Source: Rhodococcus sp. 1163
Lineage (GTDB): Bacteria > Actinomycetota > Actinomycetes > Mycobacteriales > Mycobacteriaceae
DNA length: 64,000 nucleotides
Assembly (NCBI RefSeq): GCF_002091985.1
Contig: NZ_MKKX01000024.1
Coordinates: 1-64,000, forward strand
Direction of reading: 5' to 3'
Below, piece by piece: positions 53,950-63,665 of the stretch (the stretch's first letter is position 1; each line of letters starts with the position of its first letter). The position numbers and the translations under genes are program-made. The notes beneath the pieces are model-generated. The model was not told the origin of the DNA. It ran no database searches and was given only the letters and a program-made list of their open reading frames with translations.

Positions 53950-54344
53950 TGCGTTTCGCGCCGGTGTCCGCATGGTCGATCCAGCGGCCGGACACTCGCA
54001 CTCGGGGGCGCGCGGTATCCGCCGTCACTTACCTTGCTCTCGTCTATGCGACGTTGTGGCGGGCCGAGATCGCCTTCGATGGCGAGCATCGGCTTTTCGT
54101 CTGTCGGGGAATGCGCGCTGGGTTCGGTCGCGGAGGCACGACCATCGGTGCCGCTTACCTCACCCGCGCCAACATCTCGCGCAGTGTTCTGCGCCATGAG
54201 GCGGTGCACGCAGATCAGTGGGCTCGATACGGGCCACTGTTCGCGGTTCGCTACCTGGTGGAGGAATTACGGAATCCGGGCTCGAAGAATCGTTTCGAAA
54301 TCGAAGCAGGCCTCGACGACGGTGGATACATGAGCAGGTCCTAA
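53949..54344 (+). CDS. Unknown protein with a HEAVH motif
   Basis: A 131-residue protein that starts within the purE TAATG. The middle contains VLRHEAVHADQWARYG (about 90-105), a HExxH-type metal motif as in zincins, followed by a hydrophobic helix-like LFAVRYLVEELRNPGSKNRFEIEAGLDDGGY. The E114-E119 region could be the third ligand. I recognise no family. It is translationally coupled to purE and its stop overlaps the convergent TIGR03089 gene by 4 bp. Confidence 0.72.
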   Translation: MRFAPVSAWSIQRPDTRTRGRAVSAVTYLALVYATLWRAEIAFDGEHRLFVCRGMRAGFGRGGTTIGAAYLTRANISRSVLRHEAVHADQWARYGPLFAVRYLVEELRNPGSKNRFEIEAGLDDGGYMSRS

Positions 54345-55048
54345 CCGAGTGTCTTGGTGACCTTTTCGGTAGTGGTGCGGCGGTCGGTCTTCGTCGGGTC
54401 CGGGTTGTTCACTTGCACGAGCGAGCTGCCTGAAACCAAAACCGACAACAGCCCGTCGATCAATTCCTCGGTCGTACCCCACGGCAACGACGAGAGCACG
54501 CGGTCTCCGGCCTGCAACGAATGTGCGTGAGCGCGGGTTCGTGCCTCCGCCAACACTTCCTCGACCGATCGTCCGTCGAGAGCAGCGCCAGCGCCAGTCG
54601 GCCGAAATTGGTCTCCATGCACGCGTACCGAGGTGGCGTAGTCGGTCACACCGATAGGAAGATCGGGAACCGGTTTGCCGAACGCGTCGAGCGAGAGGGC
54701 GAGTATTTCGGGTATGTCGCCGGCCTCGTCGATTCGAGAACCGTGCACGAGTGCGAGCTCTGCCGTGTCATCCGCGGTGAGGACGACCTCGGCACCTGCC
54801 CACCACGCACCGAGCAGGACGGCCGCGCTCTGCCAGTGGGCGGGTAGTAGAACACTGACCTTGGCACCCGGTGCGAGACCGAACTCGTCGCACAACAGGT
54901 TGGCGGTCTTCGCAGCCCAATTGGCGAGCGTGATCGTCGATACCTCGACCCGTTCACCCGTCCCGTCGTCGTAATACGTCACCCGTGGACCGGCGGGGTC
55001 GGTCGCGAGTATCGGATCGAGCAGTTCCTGCGTCAACGTTGAGGCCAC
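54341..55048 (-). CDS. TIGR03089-family protein (AMP-binding-like)
   Basis: A 235-residue protein of the TIGR03089 family, an actinobacterial group related to the N-terminal half of acyl-CoA synthetases. Residues 20-80 (VTYYDDGTGERVEVSTITLANWAAKTANLLCDEFGLAPGAKVSVLLPAHWQSAAVLLGAWWAGA) are the recognisable part. The AMP-binding P-loop and C-terminal lobe are missing, so it is probably not a full ligase. The M. tuberculosis counterpart is Rv3268. It is 20 bp downstream of the LCP gene on the same strand and likely cotranscribed. Confidence 0.9.
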   Translation of the reverse strand: MASTLTQELLDPILATDPAGPRVTYYDDGTGERVEVSTITLANWAAKTANLLCDEFGLAPGAKVSVLLPAHWQSAAVLLGAWWAGAEVVLTADDTAELALVHGSRIDEAGDIPEILALSLDAFGKPVPDLPIGVTDYATSVRVHGDQFRPTGAGAALDGRSVEEVLAEARTRAHAHSLQAGDRVLSSLPWGTTEELIDGLLSVLVSGSSLVQVNNPDPTKTDRRTTTEKVTKTLG

Positions 55049-55068
55049 AGGCGCAACCCTAGCGGAGC

Positions 55069-56706
55069 TCAGTTGACGCAGGCAGGGCCCGCCGAGCCTG
55101 CGTCGATCGGCGGCGCAGGTGATTCGCCTGCACTGCTCGCGAGCGTTTCCTCGGTGGTTGGGGATGAGGTGGTCGGGGATGTGGTGCTGCCGTCTGCGCC
55201 GGGGCCGGAGTAGTCCGAGGCCAGTACCACCCGAACGGTGTCGCGCGGCAGTGTGTCGTCGGAGGCCACTTCGAGCCCGCCGAGAGCAGTTGCCACCGAT
55301 CTCGCTGCGTCACTGTCCGGATCGGCCGCCTGAATCGTCGTGGTGGAGACCGACGATCCCTCGTAGTTTCCGATCGAGCCGCTCGTGTATCCGAGTGATC
55401 CGAGCGACGCTGCCACACCGTTGGCGAGTCCGTCGATTCCGCTGTCGTTGGCAACGTCCACCGTCACCGACGACGGATCGACGGTGGGAGTGTCGGTCGC
55501 TGGTGCAGAGTCCTGGTCGTCGGCAGATCCGTCGAGAAGCCCCTCGACGTAGGTCTTCACCGCATCGGGATCGACCTCGACAATTGATTCGCCGTAATCG
55601 GTCACACCGTTGATGTCGACGGCGGGGATGGTCTCGAACTTGACCTTACCGCCGGCGAGATCCTGCAACCGTGTCGCGAATTGTAGTATGTCCCAATCGG
55701 AATCGAGAACAACCGAACGTTGGACCGCGGAGCTGAGCTGACTCAGCTTGCTCGGATTGCTCAACGTTTTCGCACTCAGCACACTCCGCACGAGTGATGC
55801 CATGAAGACCTGCTGACGCACGATTCGATCGAGGTCGCCACGCGGAAGATCGTGTCGCTGCCGGACGAAACTCAATGCGTCGGCACCGGACAGTGTCTGC
55901 TCTCCGCCGGGGAAGTTCGCTCCGGACAGCGGCTCGTCCACCGGGGCATCGAGGCACACGTTCACGCCGCCGACAGCATCGGTCAGGAGCACGAAACCGA
56001 GCAGACCCACCTCGGCGTAATGATCCACGGTGACCCCCGTCAGATCGGCCACCGACTCGATGAGCGCCTCACGGCCGGCTTCGGTCGACTGTGAGTCCGC
56101 ATCCGTATCGGCCACACCCTGTTCGACGAGTTCGAGGCGCTTGTTTTCCTTCGTTGCGCCGTAGGCCGCGTTGATCTTGGACTTTCCGATTCCCGGAACC
56201 TCGACGTACGCATCCCGGGGTATCGAGATCGCTGTTGCCGAAGAACCGTCGTTCGGTACGCGTATGAGCACGATCGTGTCGGTGTTCGATGCCACCTCGT
56301 CACCGGCGCGCAGTGAATCGAGCTCGCTTTGCGTCAGTGCATTGCCGTGCGCGTCGGTGCGGCTGTCGGTGCCGACCATGAGGATGTCCACGGCGCCGTC
56401 GGAGCCACCACCTAGACCGAGGCGCCCTGCCGTAGCGATGTTCGAACGAAGGTCGTCGACGCTTCGCCAAGCGAAACCTGTCACGACCAGCACGAGAACG
56501 GACATTGCCGCGATCACCATCCGAGGAACGCCTGGCCTCTCGGTCGGCCTTCCGTTTTCAGGTTTGCCGACCGCACTCCCGTCCTCGCTGGGGCGGTCGC
56601 TGGGGTACGGCGGCCGAGTGCGCCCCCGAGCAGGGCGTCGCCCAGGGTCGCGACGCCGCGCTGAGGACCGCCGCTCGCCTCGCGATCCGTCAGACTCTCG
56701 TTGCAC
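55069..56706 (-). CDS. LytR-CpsA-Psr (LCP) family cell-wall glycopolymer ligase
   Basis: A 545-residue envelope protein. A basic cytoplasmic N-terminus (about 1-62) precedes one transmembrane helix (about 63-80, VIAAMSVLVLVVTGFAW). The LCP domain follows (about 105-290), with the core VDILMVGTDSRTDAHG, DTIVLIRVPNDGSSATAISIPRDAYVEVPGIGKSKINAAYG and the conserved arginines (R-rich FVRQRHDLPRGDLDRIVRQQVFM). A C-terminal LytR_C domain (about 415-510, VDVANDSGIDGLANGVAASLGSLGYT) is present. It transfers polyprenyl-linked arabinogalactan to peptidoglycan; Rv3267 is the M. tuberculosis match. Divergent from rmlD (111 bp). Confidence 0.93.
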   Translation of the reverse strand: MQRESDGSRGERRSSARRRDPGRRPARGRTRPPYPSDRPSEDGSAVGKPENGRPTERPGVPRMVIAAMSVLVLVVTGFAWRSVDDLRSNIATAGRLGLGGGSDGAVDILMVGTDSRTDAHGNALTQSELDSLRAGDEVASNTDTIVLIRVPNDGSSATAISIPRDAYVEVPGIGKSKINAAYGATKENKRLELVEQGVADTDADSQSTEAGREALIESVADLTGVTVDHYAEVGLLGFVLLTDAVGGVNVCLDAPVDEPLSGANFPGGEQTLSGADALSFVRQRHDLPRGDLDRIVRQQVFMASLVRSVLSAKTLSNPSKLSQLSSAVQRSVVLDSDWDILQFATRLQDLAGGKVKFETIPAVDINGVTDYGESIVEVDPDAVKTYVEGLLDGSADDQDSAPATDTPTVDPSSVTVDVANDSGIDGLANGVAASLGSLGYTSGSIGNYEGSSVSTTTIQAADPDSDAARSVATALGGLEVASDDTLPRDTVRVVLASDYSGPGADGSTTSPTTSSPTTEETLASSAGESPAPPIDAGSAGPACVN

Positions 56707-56817
56707 CTGTTGACCTCTCCACTCTTGTTCTACGCATTTCTCGCCCCGACCAGTCAGGTTACTTGTGAAGTGTCACCGTCTCGCTCAAGCACGGGCGGCG
56801 TGCCACACTTTGCAACT

Positions 56818-57690
56818 GTGGCGAAAACTCTTGTGACCGGAGCGGGCGGACAGCTCGGCCGGCAGATACTGCACCTTTCGAACAACAGCAGCAGTGCGAG
56901 CAGCGACACGACGATCGGTGTGACCAGCGCAGAGCTGGACATCACCGACGCGAGGGCAGTTGCCGACGCCGTCGAGCCGGGCATGGTGGTGATCAACTGC
57001 GCCGCCTATACCGCGGTCGATGCTGCCGAATCGGACGAAGCAACAGCGTCGAAGGTCAACGCAGAGGGTCCGGAGAACCTGGCGATTGCATGTGCACGGG
57101 TCGGCGCGCGCCTCGTCCACGTCTCGACCGACTATGTGTTCGACGGTACCGCGACTTCCCCGTACCTCCCTCGATCCCAGACGGCCCCGCGCAGCGCTTA
57201 CGGACGCACCAAGCTAGCCGGTGAGGAGGCTGTCCTACGCGTGTTGCCCTCGGCGATGGTCGTGCGTACGGCCTGGGTCTACACCGGAACCGGGTCGGAC
57301 TTCGTCTCGACGATGCTGCGCCTCGAACGTGAACGAGACACCGTGTCGGTGGTGAACGATCAGATCGGATCACCGACCTATTCCCGTGATCTCGCGTCCG
57401 GATTGCTCGAACTCGCTGCTTCGCCGTCGAGCGGGCGACCGATTCTTCATCTGACCAATACCGGGACAGCAAGCTGGTACGAACTGGCACGTGCTGTTTT
57501 CGCCGGCGCGGGTGCAGACCCGGAACGCGTGTTGGCTTGCTCGAGTGCCGAGTTCGTGCGCCCTGCCCCCCGGCCGTCGTACTCGGTGTTGTCTGCTGAT
57601 GCTTGGACAGCTGCCGGCCTCACCCCCCTGCGGCCGTGGCGCGCAGCACTCACCGATGCGTTGGGTGAGGTACGTGCCGGCGCGAGGTGA
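56818..57690 (+). CDS. rmlD: dTDP-4-dehydrorhamnose reductase
   Basis: The last step of dTDP-L-rhamnose synthesis, for the rhamnose-containing linker of arabinogalactan. A 290-residue SDR enzyme: TLVTGAGGQLGRQIL at the N-terminus, the NAD(P)-site region, VSTDYVFDGT and the YGRTKLAGEEAVL motif (YxxxK), VVRTAWVYTGTGSDFVSTM. GTG 56818 is the start; no Shine-Dalgarno is visible, so a leaderless mRNA is possible. It is divergent from the LCP gene, and wbbL follows after 34 bp, with manB next, all in one direction. Confidence 0.95.
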   Translation: MAKTLVTGAGGQLGRQILHLSNNSSSASSDTTIGVTSAELDITDARAVADAVEPGMVVINCAAYTAVDAAESDEATASKVNAEGPENLAIACARVGARLVHVSTDYVFDGTATSPYLPRSQTAPRSAYGRTKLAGEEAVLRVLPSAMVVRTAWVYTGTGSDFVSTMLRLERERDTVSVVNDQIGSPTYSRDLASGLLELAASPSSGRPILHLTNTGTASWYELARAVFAGAGADPERVLACSSAEFVRPAPRPSYSVLSADAWTAAGLTPLRPWRAALTDALGEVRAGAR

Positions 57691-57724
57691 GGCAATACCG
57701 ACTTCGCCGGTTAGTCTGGCCCGC

Positions 57725-58621
57725 GTGAGTTCCAAGCTGGCCGTCGTCACGGTGACCTATTCCCCCGGGAAGTATCTGGATCAATTCCTCTCCTCCCTCG
57801 CTTCGGCAACAGAGGAGGTGCCACTCGTCATCATGGCCGACAATGGGTCGACCGATGGAAGCGTCGAGGCCGCGGACGCGCGCTACCCGCATGTGAGGTT
57901 GTTTCGAACCGGAGCCAATCTCGGCTACGGCGGGGCAGTCAACCGCGCGGTAGCCGAACTCGACGACGACATCGAGTTCGTTGTCGTCGCCAATCCCGAT
58001 GTGCGGTGGCATCCCGGATCTCTCGACGGTTTGCTTGCCGCGGCGGAGCGATGGCCTCGTGCGGGTGCGCTCGGGCCTCTCATCCGTGAACCCGACGGCA
58101 CCAGGTACCCGTCTGCTCGCGCAGTTCCGGACCTCACCTCAGGTGTCGGACATGCTGTCCTCGGCAAAATCTGGCCGGGCAATCCGTGGACGCAACGTTA
58201 TCGGCAGGACAACGAGGCGGTGACCGAACGCGCTGTCGGCTGGTTGTCCGGATCTTGCCTTTTGCTTCGTCGTGCCGCTTTCGATTCCGTCAACGGGTTC
58301 GACTCCCGTTACTTCATGTATATGGAGGACGTCGACTTGGGAGATCGACTCGGAACCGCCGGATGGCTGAATGTCTACGTGCCCGACGTGGAAATCACCC
58401 ACACCAAAGGCCATGCGGCAGGACGACATCCAGAGTTGATGCTGCCGGCGCATCACACGAGTGCGTACAGGTTTCAGGCAGACCGGCACCCCCATCCGTG
58501 GCAGGCTCCCATACGATGGGTTCTGCGAGCGGGCCTGGCGGTGCGCTCGAAGGTGGTTGTGGCTGCGGCACTTCGACAGCGACAGATCGACGAGAATAGA
58601 GAGGCCGACCATGTCAGCTGA
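57725..58621 (+). CDS. wbbL: Rhamnosyltransferase (GT2) of the arabinogalactan linker
   Basis: A 298-residue GT2 glycosyltransferase that adds rhamnose to polyprenyl-PP-GlcNAc. Motifs: VVTVTYSPGKYLDQFL (N-terminal), DNGSTDGSVEAAD, FRTGANLGYGGAVNRAV, the metal-site region VVANPDVRWHPGSLDGLL, WLSGSCLLLRR and YMEDVDLGDRLG. It resembles WbbL1 (Rv3265c). GTG 57725 gives the family N-terminus. The 3' end overlaps manB by 11 bp, so coupled. Confidence 0.93.
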   Translation: MSSKLAVVTVTYSPGKYLDQFLSSLASATEEVPLVIMADNGSTDGSVEAADARYPHVRLFRTGANLGYGGAVNRAVAELDDDIEFVVVANPDVRWHPGSLDGLLAAAERWPRAGALGPLIREPDGTRYPSARAVPDLTSGVGHAVLGKIWPGNPWTQRYRQDNEAVTERAVGWLSGSCLLLRRAAFDSVNGFDSRYFMYMEDVDLGDRLGTAGWLNVYVPDVEITHTKGHAAGRHPELMLPAHHTSAYRFQADRHPHPWQAPIRWVLRAGLAVRSKVVVAAALRQRQIDENREADHVS

Positions 58622-59696
58622 AACCCGCTCCAACACAGATGCCGTAATCCTTGTGGGCGGCAAAGGAACTCGCCTGCGGCCACTCACACTGTCGGCCCCG
58701 AAGCCCATGTTGCCGACTGCCGGGTTGCCTTTCCTGACGCATCTGCTCGCCCGTATCAAGGCTGCCGGAATCGATCACGTGGTTTTGGGGACATCGTTCA
58801 AAGCCGAGGTATTCGAGGACTACTTCGGTGACGGCTCGTCGCTCGGTATCGAACTCGAGTACGTCACCGAGACCGAGCCCATGGGCACCGGAGGCGGTAT
58901 TCGCAACGTTCTACCGAGGTTGCGGGCAGACAACGTCGTCGTGTTCAACGGAGACGTCCTCGGCGGAACCGACTTGACCGCCGTCCTGGACACCCATGAG
59001 CGGACCGAGGCCGATGTGACGCTGCATCTCGTGCGCGTCGGAGATCCTCGTGCCTTCGGTTGTGTTCCGACCGATGCCGACGGGCGAGTGACAGCGTTCC
59101 TCGAGAAGGCTCAGGATCCGCCGACGGACCAGATCAATGCTGGTTGCTACGTATTCAAGCGTGAGATCATCGAGACCATTCCGCATGATCGACCGGTATC
59201 GGTCGAGCGGGAGGTGTTCCCAGCCCTTCTCGCCGACGGCCGACGCGTCTTCGGCCACGTGGACAGTGCCTACTGGCGTGACATGGGAACCCCGGAAGAC
59301 TTCGTTCAGGGCTCGGCGGATCTCGTGCGAGGCATCGCTCCATCGCCGGCGTTGAACGGCACGCGAGGCGAATCCCTCGTCCACCCCAGCGCGGGCGTTG
59401 CTCCGGGTGCGCTACTGATCGGTGGCACTGTCATCGGCCGTGGCGCCGAGATCGGCGCCGGCGCACGTCTCGACGGTGCGGTCGTGTTCGACGGTGCTGT
59501 CGTCGAAGCCGGTGCAGTCGTGGAGCGTTCGATCCTGGGATTCGGTGTACGTATCGGACCGCGCGCACTGATCCGTGATGCCATCATCGGCGACGGAGCC
59601 GACATCGGTGCCCGCTGTGAACTGCTTCGTGGCGCCAGAGTGTGGCCAGGGGTCAAGTTGCCCGACGGCGGAGTCAGGTTCTCCACCGACGTCTGA
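58611..59696 (+). CDS. manB: Mannose-1-phosphate guanylyltransferase
   Basis: A 361-residue nucleotidyltransferase that makes GDP-mannose from mannose-1-phosphate, for LM/LAM and other mannans. The N-terminal motif is ILVGGKGTRLRPLTLSAPKPML (NTP-transferase), then MGTGGGIRNVLPRL and VFNGDVLGG; residues about 255-361 are hexapeptide-repeat (left-handed beta-helix) with GAVVEAGAVVERSILGFGVRIGPRALI. ATG 58611 gives the usual N-terminus and overlaps wbbL by 11 bp. In M. tuberculosis this is manB (Rv3264c). Ends 5 bp from the convergent NUDIX gene. Confidence 0.95.
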   Translation: MSAETRSNTDAVILVGGKGTRLRPLTLSAPKPMLPTAGLPFLTHLLARIKAAGIDHVVLGTSFKAEVFEDYFGDGSSLGIELEYVTETEPMGTGGGIRNVLPRLRADNVVVFNGDVLGGTDLTAVLDTHERTEADVTLHLVRVGDPRAFGCVPTDADGRVTAFLEKAQDPPTDQINAGCYVFKREIIETIPHDRPVSVEREVFPALLADGRRVFGHVDSAYWRDMGTPEDFVQGSADLVRGIAPSPALNGTRGESLVHPSAGVAPGALLIGGTVIGRGAEIGAGARLDGAVVFDGAVVEAGAVVERSILGFGVRIGPRALIRDAIIGDGADIGARCELLRGARVWPGVKLPDGGVRFSTDV

Positions 59697-59701
59697 TGTC
59701 G

Positions 59702-60250
59702 CTAGCGCAGTAGCGCGAGTTCGACGAGATGGGCGATCGTGTCCTTCTCGGCGGTGTCGGGAAGTGCATCGACGGGCCACCAGCGCAGGTCCGTGGATTC
59801 CGCACTTCGGACGGCCTGGGCCCCGACGGGGGCGCGCACCAGGAACCGCAGGTCGAGGTGCCGGGTGGCCTTGCCGAGCGAGCAGGTGATCGGGTGCGTG
59901 TGCGCGGACAACAGCGCGGTGTCGATGTCGAGATCTTCGATACCGGACTCTTCCCGAGCTTCACGCAACGCGGCGTCGACCACCGTGTCGTCGTATTCCT
60001 CGCAATGGCCGCCCAGCTGGATCCAACGGCCTACCCGCGGGTGCAGGGTGAGAAGGACATTGCGGCCCTCCGCGTCGAGTACCAGTGAAGATGCGGTGAG
60101 GTGCCCAGCTTCGTTGGCTCGCAGGCACGCGTCGGCATTGCTGTCGATGAAGGCGAGCATCGTGTGGCGGAGCGAATCCTCGTGCCACTGGCTCGTCCGC
60201 CACTGCTCGAGCACCGTGGTGGCGGAATGTCGAAGCGTCCCCGAACTCAT
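59702..60250 (-). CDS. NUDIX hydrolase
   Basis: A 182-residue NUDIX protein. The box GGHCEEYDDTVVDAALREAREESG (about 80-103) has the REExxEE catalytic core, and LVLDAEGRNVLLTLHPRVGRWIQLGG precedes it. Substrates are nucleoside diphosphate derivatives; the position after fbiB suggests a link to F420 or housekeeping, but this is not established. The ATG at 60250 lies 1 nt after the fbiB stop, so the gene continues the fbiA-fbiB operon. Confidence 0.9.
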   Translation of the reverse strand: MSSGTLRHSATTVLEQWRTSQWHEDSLRHTMLAFIDSNADACLRANEAGHLTASSLVLDAEGRNVLLTLHPRVGRWIQLGGHCEEYDDTVVDAALREAREESGIEDLDIDTALLSAHTHPITCSLGKATRHLDLRFLVRAPVGAQAVRSAESTDLRWWPVDALPDTAEKDTIAHLVELALLR

Positions 60251-60251
60251 C

Positions 60252-61607
60252 TCACATCTCCAGCAGTTCGTCGCCCAATGGGTGTGGCTTCCGTACCTCA
60301 GCAGGACTGTCAGGGTGGCCGATTGCGATGGCGCCCAGGGCTTTCCAGTCGGGAGGCACGCCCAACTCGGTGCGTACCAAGTCTGCAGCGAAAATTGTCG
60401 AGCCGATCCAACAGCTACCGAGTCCTCGCACCGCCAGCGCCACGAGTAGCCCTTGCACCGCGGCGCCGACGGCAACGGTGAACATCGTCTCTTCGGCTCG
60501 GCTTCGGCGCTCGTCGGAGTACGTGTGTGCCCCATCGGGTACGCAGAAGGGGATCACGATTTCGGGCGCATCGAACAGGATGTCACCGCGCGAAGTTCGG
60601 CGCTCTATCTGCTCGTCGGTGTACCCGTCCGAGCGGAGGTCCTCACGCCACTGGTCCTTCATCTTGTTCAACAGCTGGGTGCGCACAGCCGGGGTGCGTA
60701 CCCATACGAATCGAACCGGATGGGTGTGATGCGGCGCGGGAGCGGTCAGTGCTTCGGCGACGGCGCCGCGTATCTCCTCGGGATCCACCGATTCGCCGGT
60801 GAAGGACCGAACCGAGCGGCGAACGAGAAGAGCCTCCCGGCGGCCCCTGTCGATCGACTCGGTGGTACCGAGCCAGAAAAGGTCTTCCTCACCGCCGCGC
60901 ACCAAATCTCTTGCGCCGGTGCCGTTGTCGACCGGCTTCAGGCCACGCACGACGGCAACCGGAACGGCACCGAGCTTTCCCTTGACCAAATCACCTGCCG
61001 CAGCGATCTCGTCGGCGACAGCGACTTCGGTCACGATCAACTCGTTACCTTGGGCGTCCTCGGCGCCGGCATAGCCATGGATCACGGCGAGGCCGGCCGA
61101 GCCGATCGCGGCATCGATCTGGCCGATACGCCACGCGCGACCCATGGTGTCGGTGATGACGACTCCCACGTCGACACCGAGCGAAGACGCCAGTGCCGCT
61201 CGTATGGCGGCAGCGCTTGCATCCGGATCTCGTGGGAGAAGAGCCAATTCGGCCCGATCGACGTTGGATCCGTCGATTCCAGAGGCGGCCTGCACTATCC
61301 CGAGACGATTCTCGGTGATCAGTGTTCGGCCCTTGCGAGCAACGATCCGAACTGCTTCCTGCTCGACCAACCGTCTTCGTGCGGCATCTCGTTCTTCTGG
61401 ATCCAGTGGTGCGTCGACCAGTCGACCTTCGGCCTTGGACACGATCTTGCTGGTGACCACCACTATGTCGTCGTTGCGAATCCACGGTGCGCACGCGGCT
61501 ATCGAGGATGCAACATCGTCGCCCGGCCGAAACTCCGGTAACCCGGTCACCGGGATGATCTCGATGCTGCCGCCAGGAGCATGGTCGGTCGGAATCGGTT
61601 CGGTCAC
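60252..61607 (-). CDS. fbiB: Coenzyme F420:L-glutamate ligase (FbiB)
   Basis: A 451-residue bifunctional enzyme: an N-terminal F420-0:gamma-glutamyl ligase domain (about 1-245, [57 protein letters not shown]) and a C-terminal nitroreductase-like FMN domain (about 260-451, [40 protein letters not shown]) that reduces dehydro-F420-0 before glutamylation. The start is GTG 61607, overlapping the fbiA stop by 4 bp. F420 supports redox enzymes in actinobacteria. Confidence 0.95.
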   Translation of the reverse strand: MTEPIPTDHAPGGSIEIIPVTGLPEFRPGDDVASSIAACAPWIRNDDIVVVTSKIVSKAEGRLVDAPLDPEERDAARRRLVEQEAVRIVARKGRTLITENRLGIVQAASGIDGSNVDRAELALLPRDPDASAAAIRAALASSLGVDVGVVITDTMGRAWRIGQIDAAIGSAGLAVIHGYAGAEDAQGNELIVTEVAVADEIAAAGDLVKGKLGAVPVAVVRGLKPVDNGTGARDLVRGGEEDLFWLGTTESIDRGRREALLVRRSVRSFTGESVDPEEIRGAVAEALTAPAPHHTHPVRFVWVRTPAVRTQLLNKMKDQWREDLRSDGYTDEQIERRTSRGDILFDAPEIVIPFCVPDGAHTYSDERRSRAEETMFTVAVGAAVQGLLVALAVRGLGSCWIGSTIFAADLVRTELGVPPDWKALGAIAIGHPDSPAEVRKPHPLGDELLEM

Positions 61608-62572
61608 AGCTCGAGTCCAGCCGAACGAAGTGCCGCTGCTGCCATCAGGGCGGTCGTTTCGGGGTCGGTCATCAGTAACGGCACGCTGTGGACGTCAACG
61701 CCGGGAATGGTGGCCTGATCGGTCGAATGGATCAACCATGCGTCGAGGATACCGGTGTCCGATCGTGCGCCGTAGTGACGTCCGACGGCCTCGGCGGACG
61801 TCTCGACACCGATGACGGTCAGACATTCGTCTGCCATCCCGCGCAACGGCTTTCCGTCCACCACCGGCGACAGGCCGACAACCTTGGCCGACGTCGTACG
61901 TAGCGCACTGCGGATTCCGGGGACAGCGAGGATCGCTCCGACGCTTACCACCGGATTGGATGGAGCCAGGATCACGGCGTCGGCGCCGGCGAGGGCATCG
62001 AGGACCCCGGGCGCCGGACTCGCTTGCTCGGCACCGATATTGGCGAAGCTGTGTGTCGGAATCTGTGCTCGGTAGCGAACCCACCACTCTTGAAAGTGGA
62101 TTGCTCGCTGAGTGTCCCCGTCTTTTTCGTCCGGGTCGGTGACGACGACATGGGTCTCGCTCCGGTCGTCGGTCACCGGTAGGAGTCGCACGCCTGGCTT
62201 CCATCGATTGCACAGTGCCTCGGTCACCGCCGAGAGCGGATATCCAGTCCTGAGCATCCGGCTCCGGATGAGATGTGTGGCAATGTCTCTGTCTCCGAGT
62301 CCGAACCAATCCGGGTCGGCTCCGTACGCGGCGAGTTCGTCACGCGCGTGCCAAGTCTCCGCGATGCGTCCCCAACCACGCTCGGTATCGATTCCGTCGC
62401 CGAGGGTGTACATACAGGTGTCGAGGTCGGGGCAGATGCGCAAACCGTGCATCCACACGTCGTCTCCGACATTGACGATCGCCGTAATCTCGTCGTCGTC
62501 CCCGAGCAGTGTTTTGAGGCCCTGGAGGAACCGGGCTCCGCCGACTCCACCGACCAAGACAGTCACTTTCAC
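61604..62572 (-). CDS. fbiA: 2-phospho-L-lactate/EPPG transferase FbiA
   Basis: A 322-residue CofD-type transferase that joins the phosphoenolpyruvyl/lactyl group to FO, giving dehydro-F420-0. N-terminal [17 protein letters not shown], the [17 protein letters not shown] segment and the [20 protein letters not shown] (GPP-binding SNP loop) are the family signatures. GTG 62572 gives the standard N-terminus; the frame is open further upstream (to 62707) but that part is Arg-rich and looks noncoding. It heads the fbiA-fbiB-NUDIX operon and is divergent from whiB2. Confidence 0.95.
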   Translation of the reverse strand: MKVTVLVGGVGGARFLQGLKTLLGDDDEITAIVNVGDDVWMHGLRICPDLDTCMYTLGDGIDTERGWGRIAETWHARDELAAYGADPDWFGLGDRDIATHLIRSRMLRTGYPLSAVTEALCNRWKPGVRLLPVTDDRSETHVVVTDPDEKDGDTQRAIHFQEWWVRYRAQIPTHSFANIGAEQASPAPGVLDALAGADAVILAPSNPVVSVGAILAVPGIRSALRTTSAKVVGLSPVVDGKPLRGMADECLTVIGVETSAEAVGRHYGARSDTGILDAWLIHSTDQATIPGVDVHSVPLLMTDPETTALMAAAALRSAGLEL

Positions 62573-63384
62573 AGATTCAGAGCCTAGGCTCTCGGTCGAA
62601 TCGATCGGTCGGCGCCCGCCTCCTCGGCGGCGCAGATGCGGTGAAACCCGGACCCCGTCCCGGTTTCGGCGCGTTTTTCGGGGCGCGACACGCCGACGAC
62701 AGGCCATTATTCGGGGAGAGGGCCGATTCCGGTCTCGAGATGGTATTGCAATATCCCGTATCGGCTTGACCGCAACCTACTCCGGCGTGTCTAATCACAT
62801 TTATGTCATTCCCCGAGCGTCAGGCGAGTTCGCTTGGAGTGGCCCTTGATTCGAACACTCGTTCCCATCTGAAGTCAAGTATGCCGGAGCGTGTGTTGAA
62901 AGTCGATGGTTGGGGTATGGGTACGAATATCGGCGCGGGGCAGGGTATTCGGAATCGACCGGAAATTTCTGTGCTATCGAATGGTGAGGAGGCTGAAGCG
63001 ATGTACGACCAGTACGAGGCACGTGAACATCGGGGCGAACCCCAGGCTCACCTCAGCGTAGTCAGCTACGCGTCGCAGACCGATTCCCGAGCACGCGCGG
63101 CACGAGGCGACTGCGGGAACCGTATGAATGACAAGACTTTTGCGGCAAATGTAACAGGTGGCCGCTCGGATGCGTTTGCTGTCGATGTGGCTACAGGTGA
63201 CGTGGCACTCGGTCGCGAATTCGGGGCTGAAGATGCGGACGATCTGGATGATATCCATTCAGGTTCAATGGATTCCAGCGTCGTCGGTGTCGATCACGAT
63301 TCCGAGGATGTCGTGGACGAAGGCGACACTCTGGAGGAGGGAACCGCTCTGCCAGTTCGTGTTCCGGAGAAGCCGTTCTTGAGC
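62573..63384 (+). promoter_or_regulatory. Long region upstream of whiB2 (possible 5' leader)
   Basis: About 800 bp between the fbiA and whiB2 starts. The frame of whiB2 is open from 62803, but third-position base use is weak in G/C compared with neighbours and no domain is seen. Possible start signals in frame are ATG 63001 (preceded by GAGGAGG), CTG 63349 (preceded by GGAGGAGGG, 63333-63341), and ATG 63385. It holds the promoters of fbiA and whiB2, and a long leader for whiB2 seems likely. Confidence 0.55.
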
Positions 63385-63639
63385 ATGGTCGCTGGATTCG
63401 ATCGAATGTTCGAGGAGATCGAAGATCAGTGGCAAGAGCGTGCGCTCTGCGCGCAGACCGATCCTGAAGCTTTTTTCCCCGAGAAGGGTGGATCGACTCG
63501 CGAAGCAAAACGCATCTGCCTCGGTTGCGATGTGAAGGGCGAATGCCTGGAGTACGCGCTCGCCAAGGACGAGCGTTTCGGAATCTGGGGAGGACTGTCG
63601 GAGCGGGAGCGTCGTCGGCTCAAGCGGGGTATCAGCTAG
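63385..63639 (+). CDS. whiB2: WhiB-family transcriptional regulator WhiB2
   Basis: An 84-residue (from ATG 63385) [4Fe-4S] transcription factor controlling septation. Cysteines C22, C45, C48 and C54 (LCAQTD, CLGCDVKGEC) bind the cluster; the turn GIWGG and basic tail RERRRLKRGIS are the WhiB DNA/sigma-binding end. The segment DQWQERALCAQTDPEAFFPEKGGSTREAKRICLGC is near-identical to mycobacterial WhiB2. The N-terminus may be longer: CTG 63349 has a strong Shine-Dalgarno, and the open frame reaches 62803. The next gene is convergent. Confidence 0.93.
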   Translation: MVAGFDRMFEEIEDQWQERALCAQTDPEAFFPEKGGSTREAKRICLGCDVKGECLEYALAKDERFGIWGGLSERERRRLKRGIS

Positions 63640-63665
63640 ATCGAGCTACGTGCCGAGTCCTTCGG

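Noticed and set aside
62803..63384. 278-residue WhiB2 with a long N-terminus
   Set aside because: Only the last ~85 residues match WhiB2; the rest has weak third-position G/C and no domain. Kept as a finding about the leader rather than as the CDS start.
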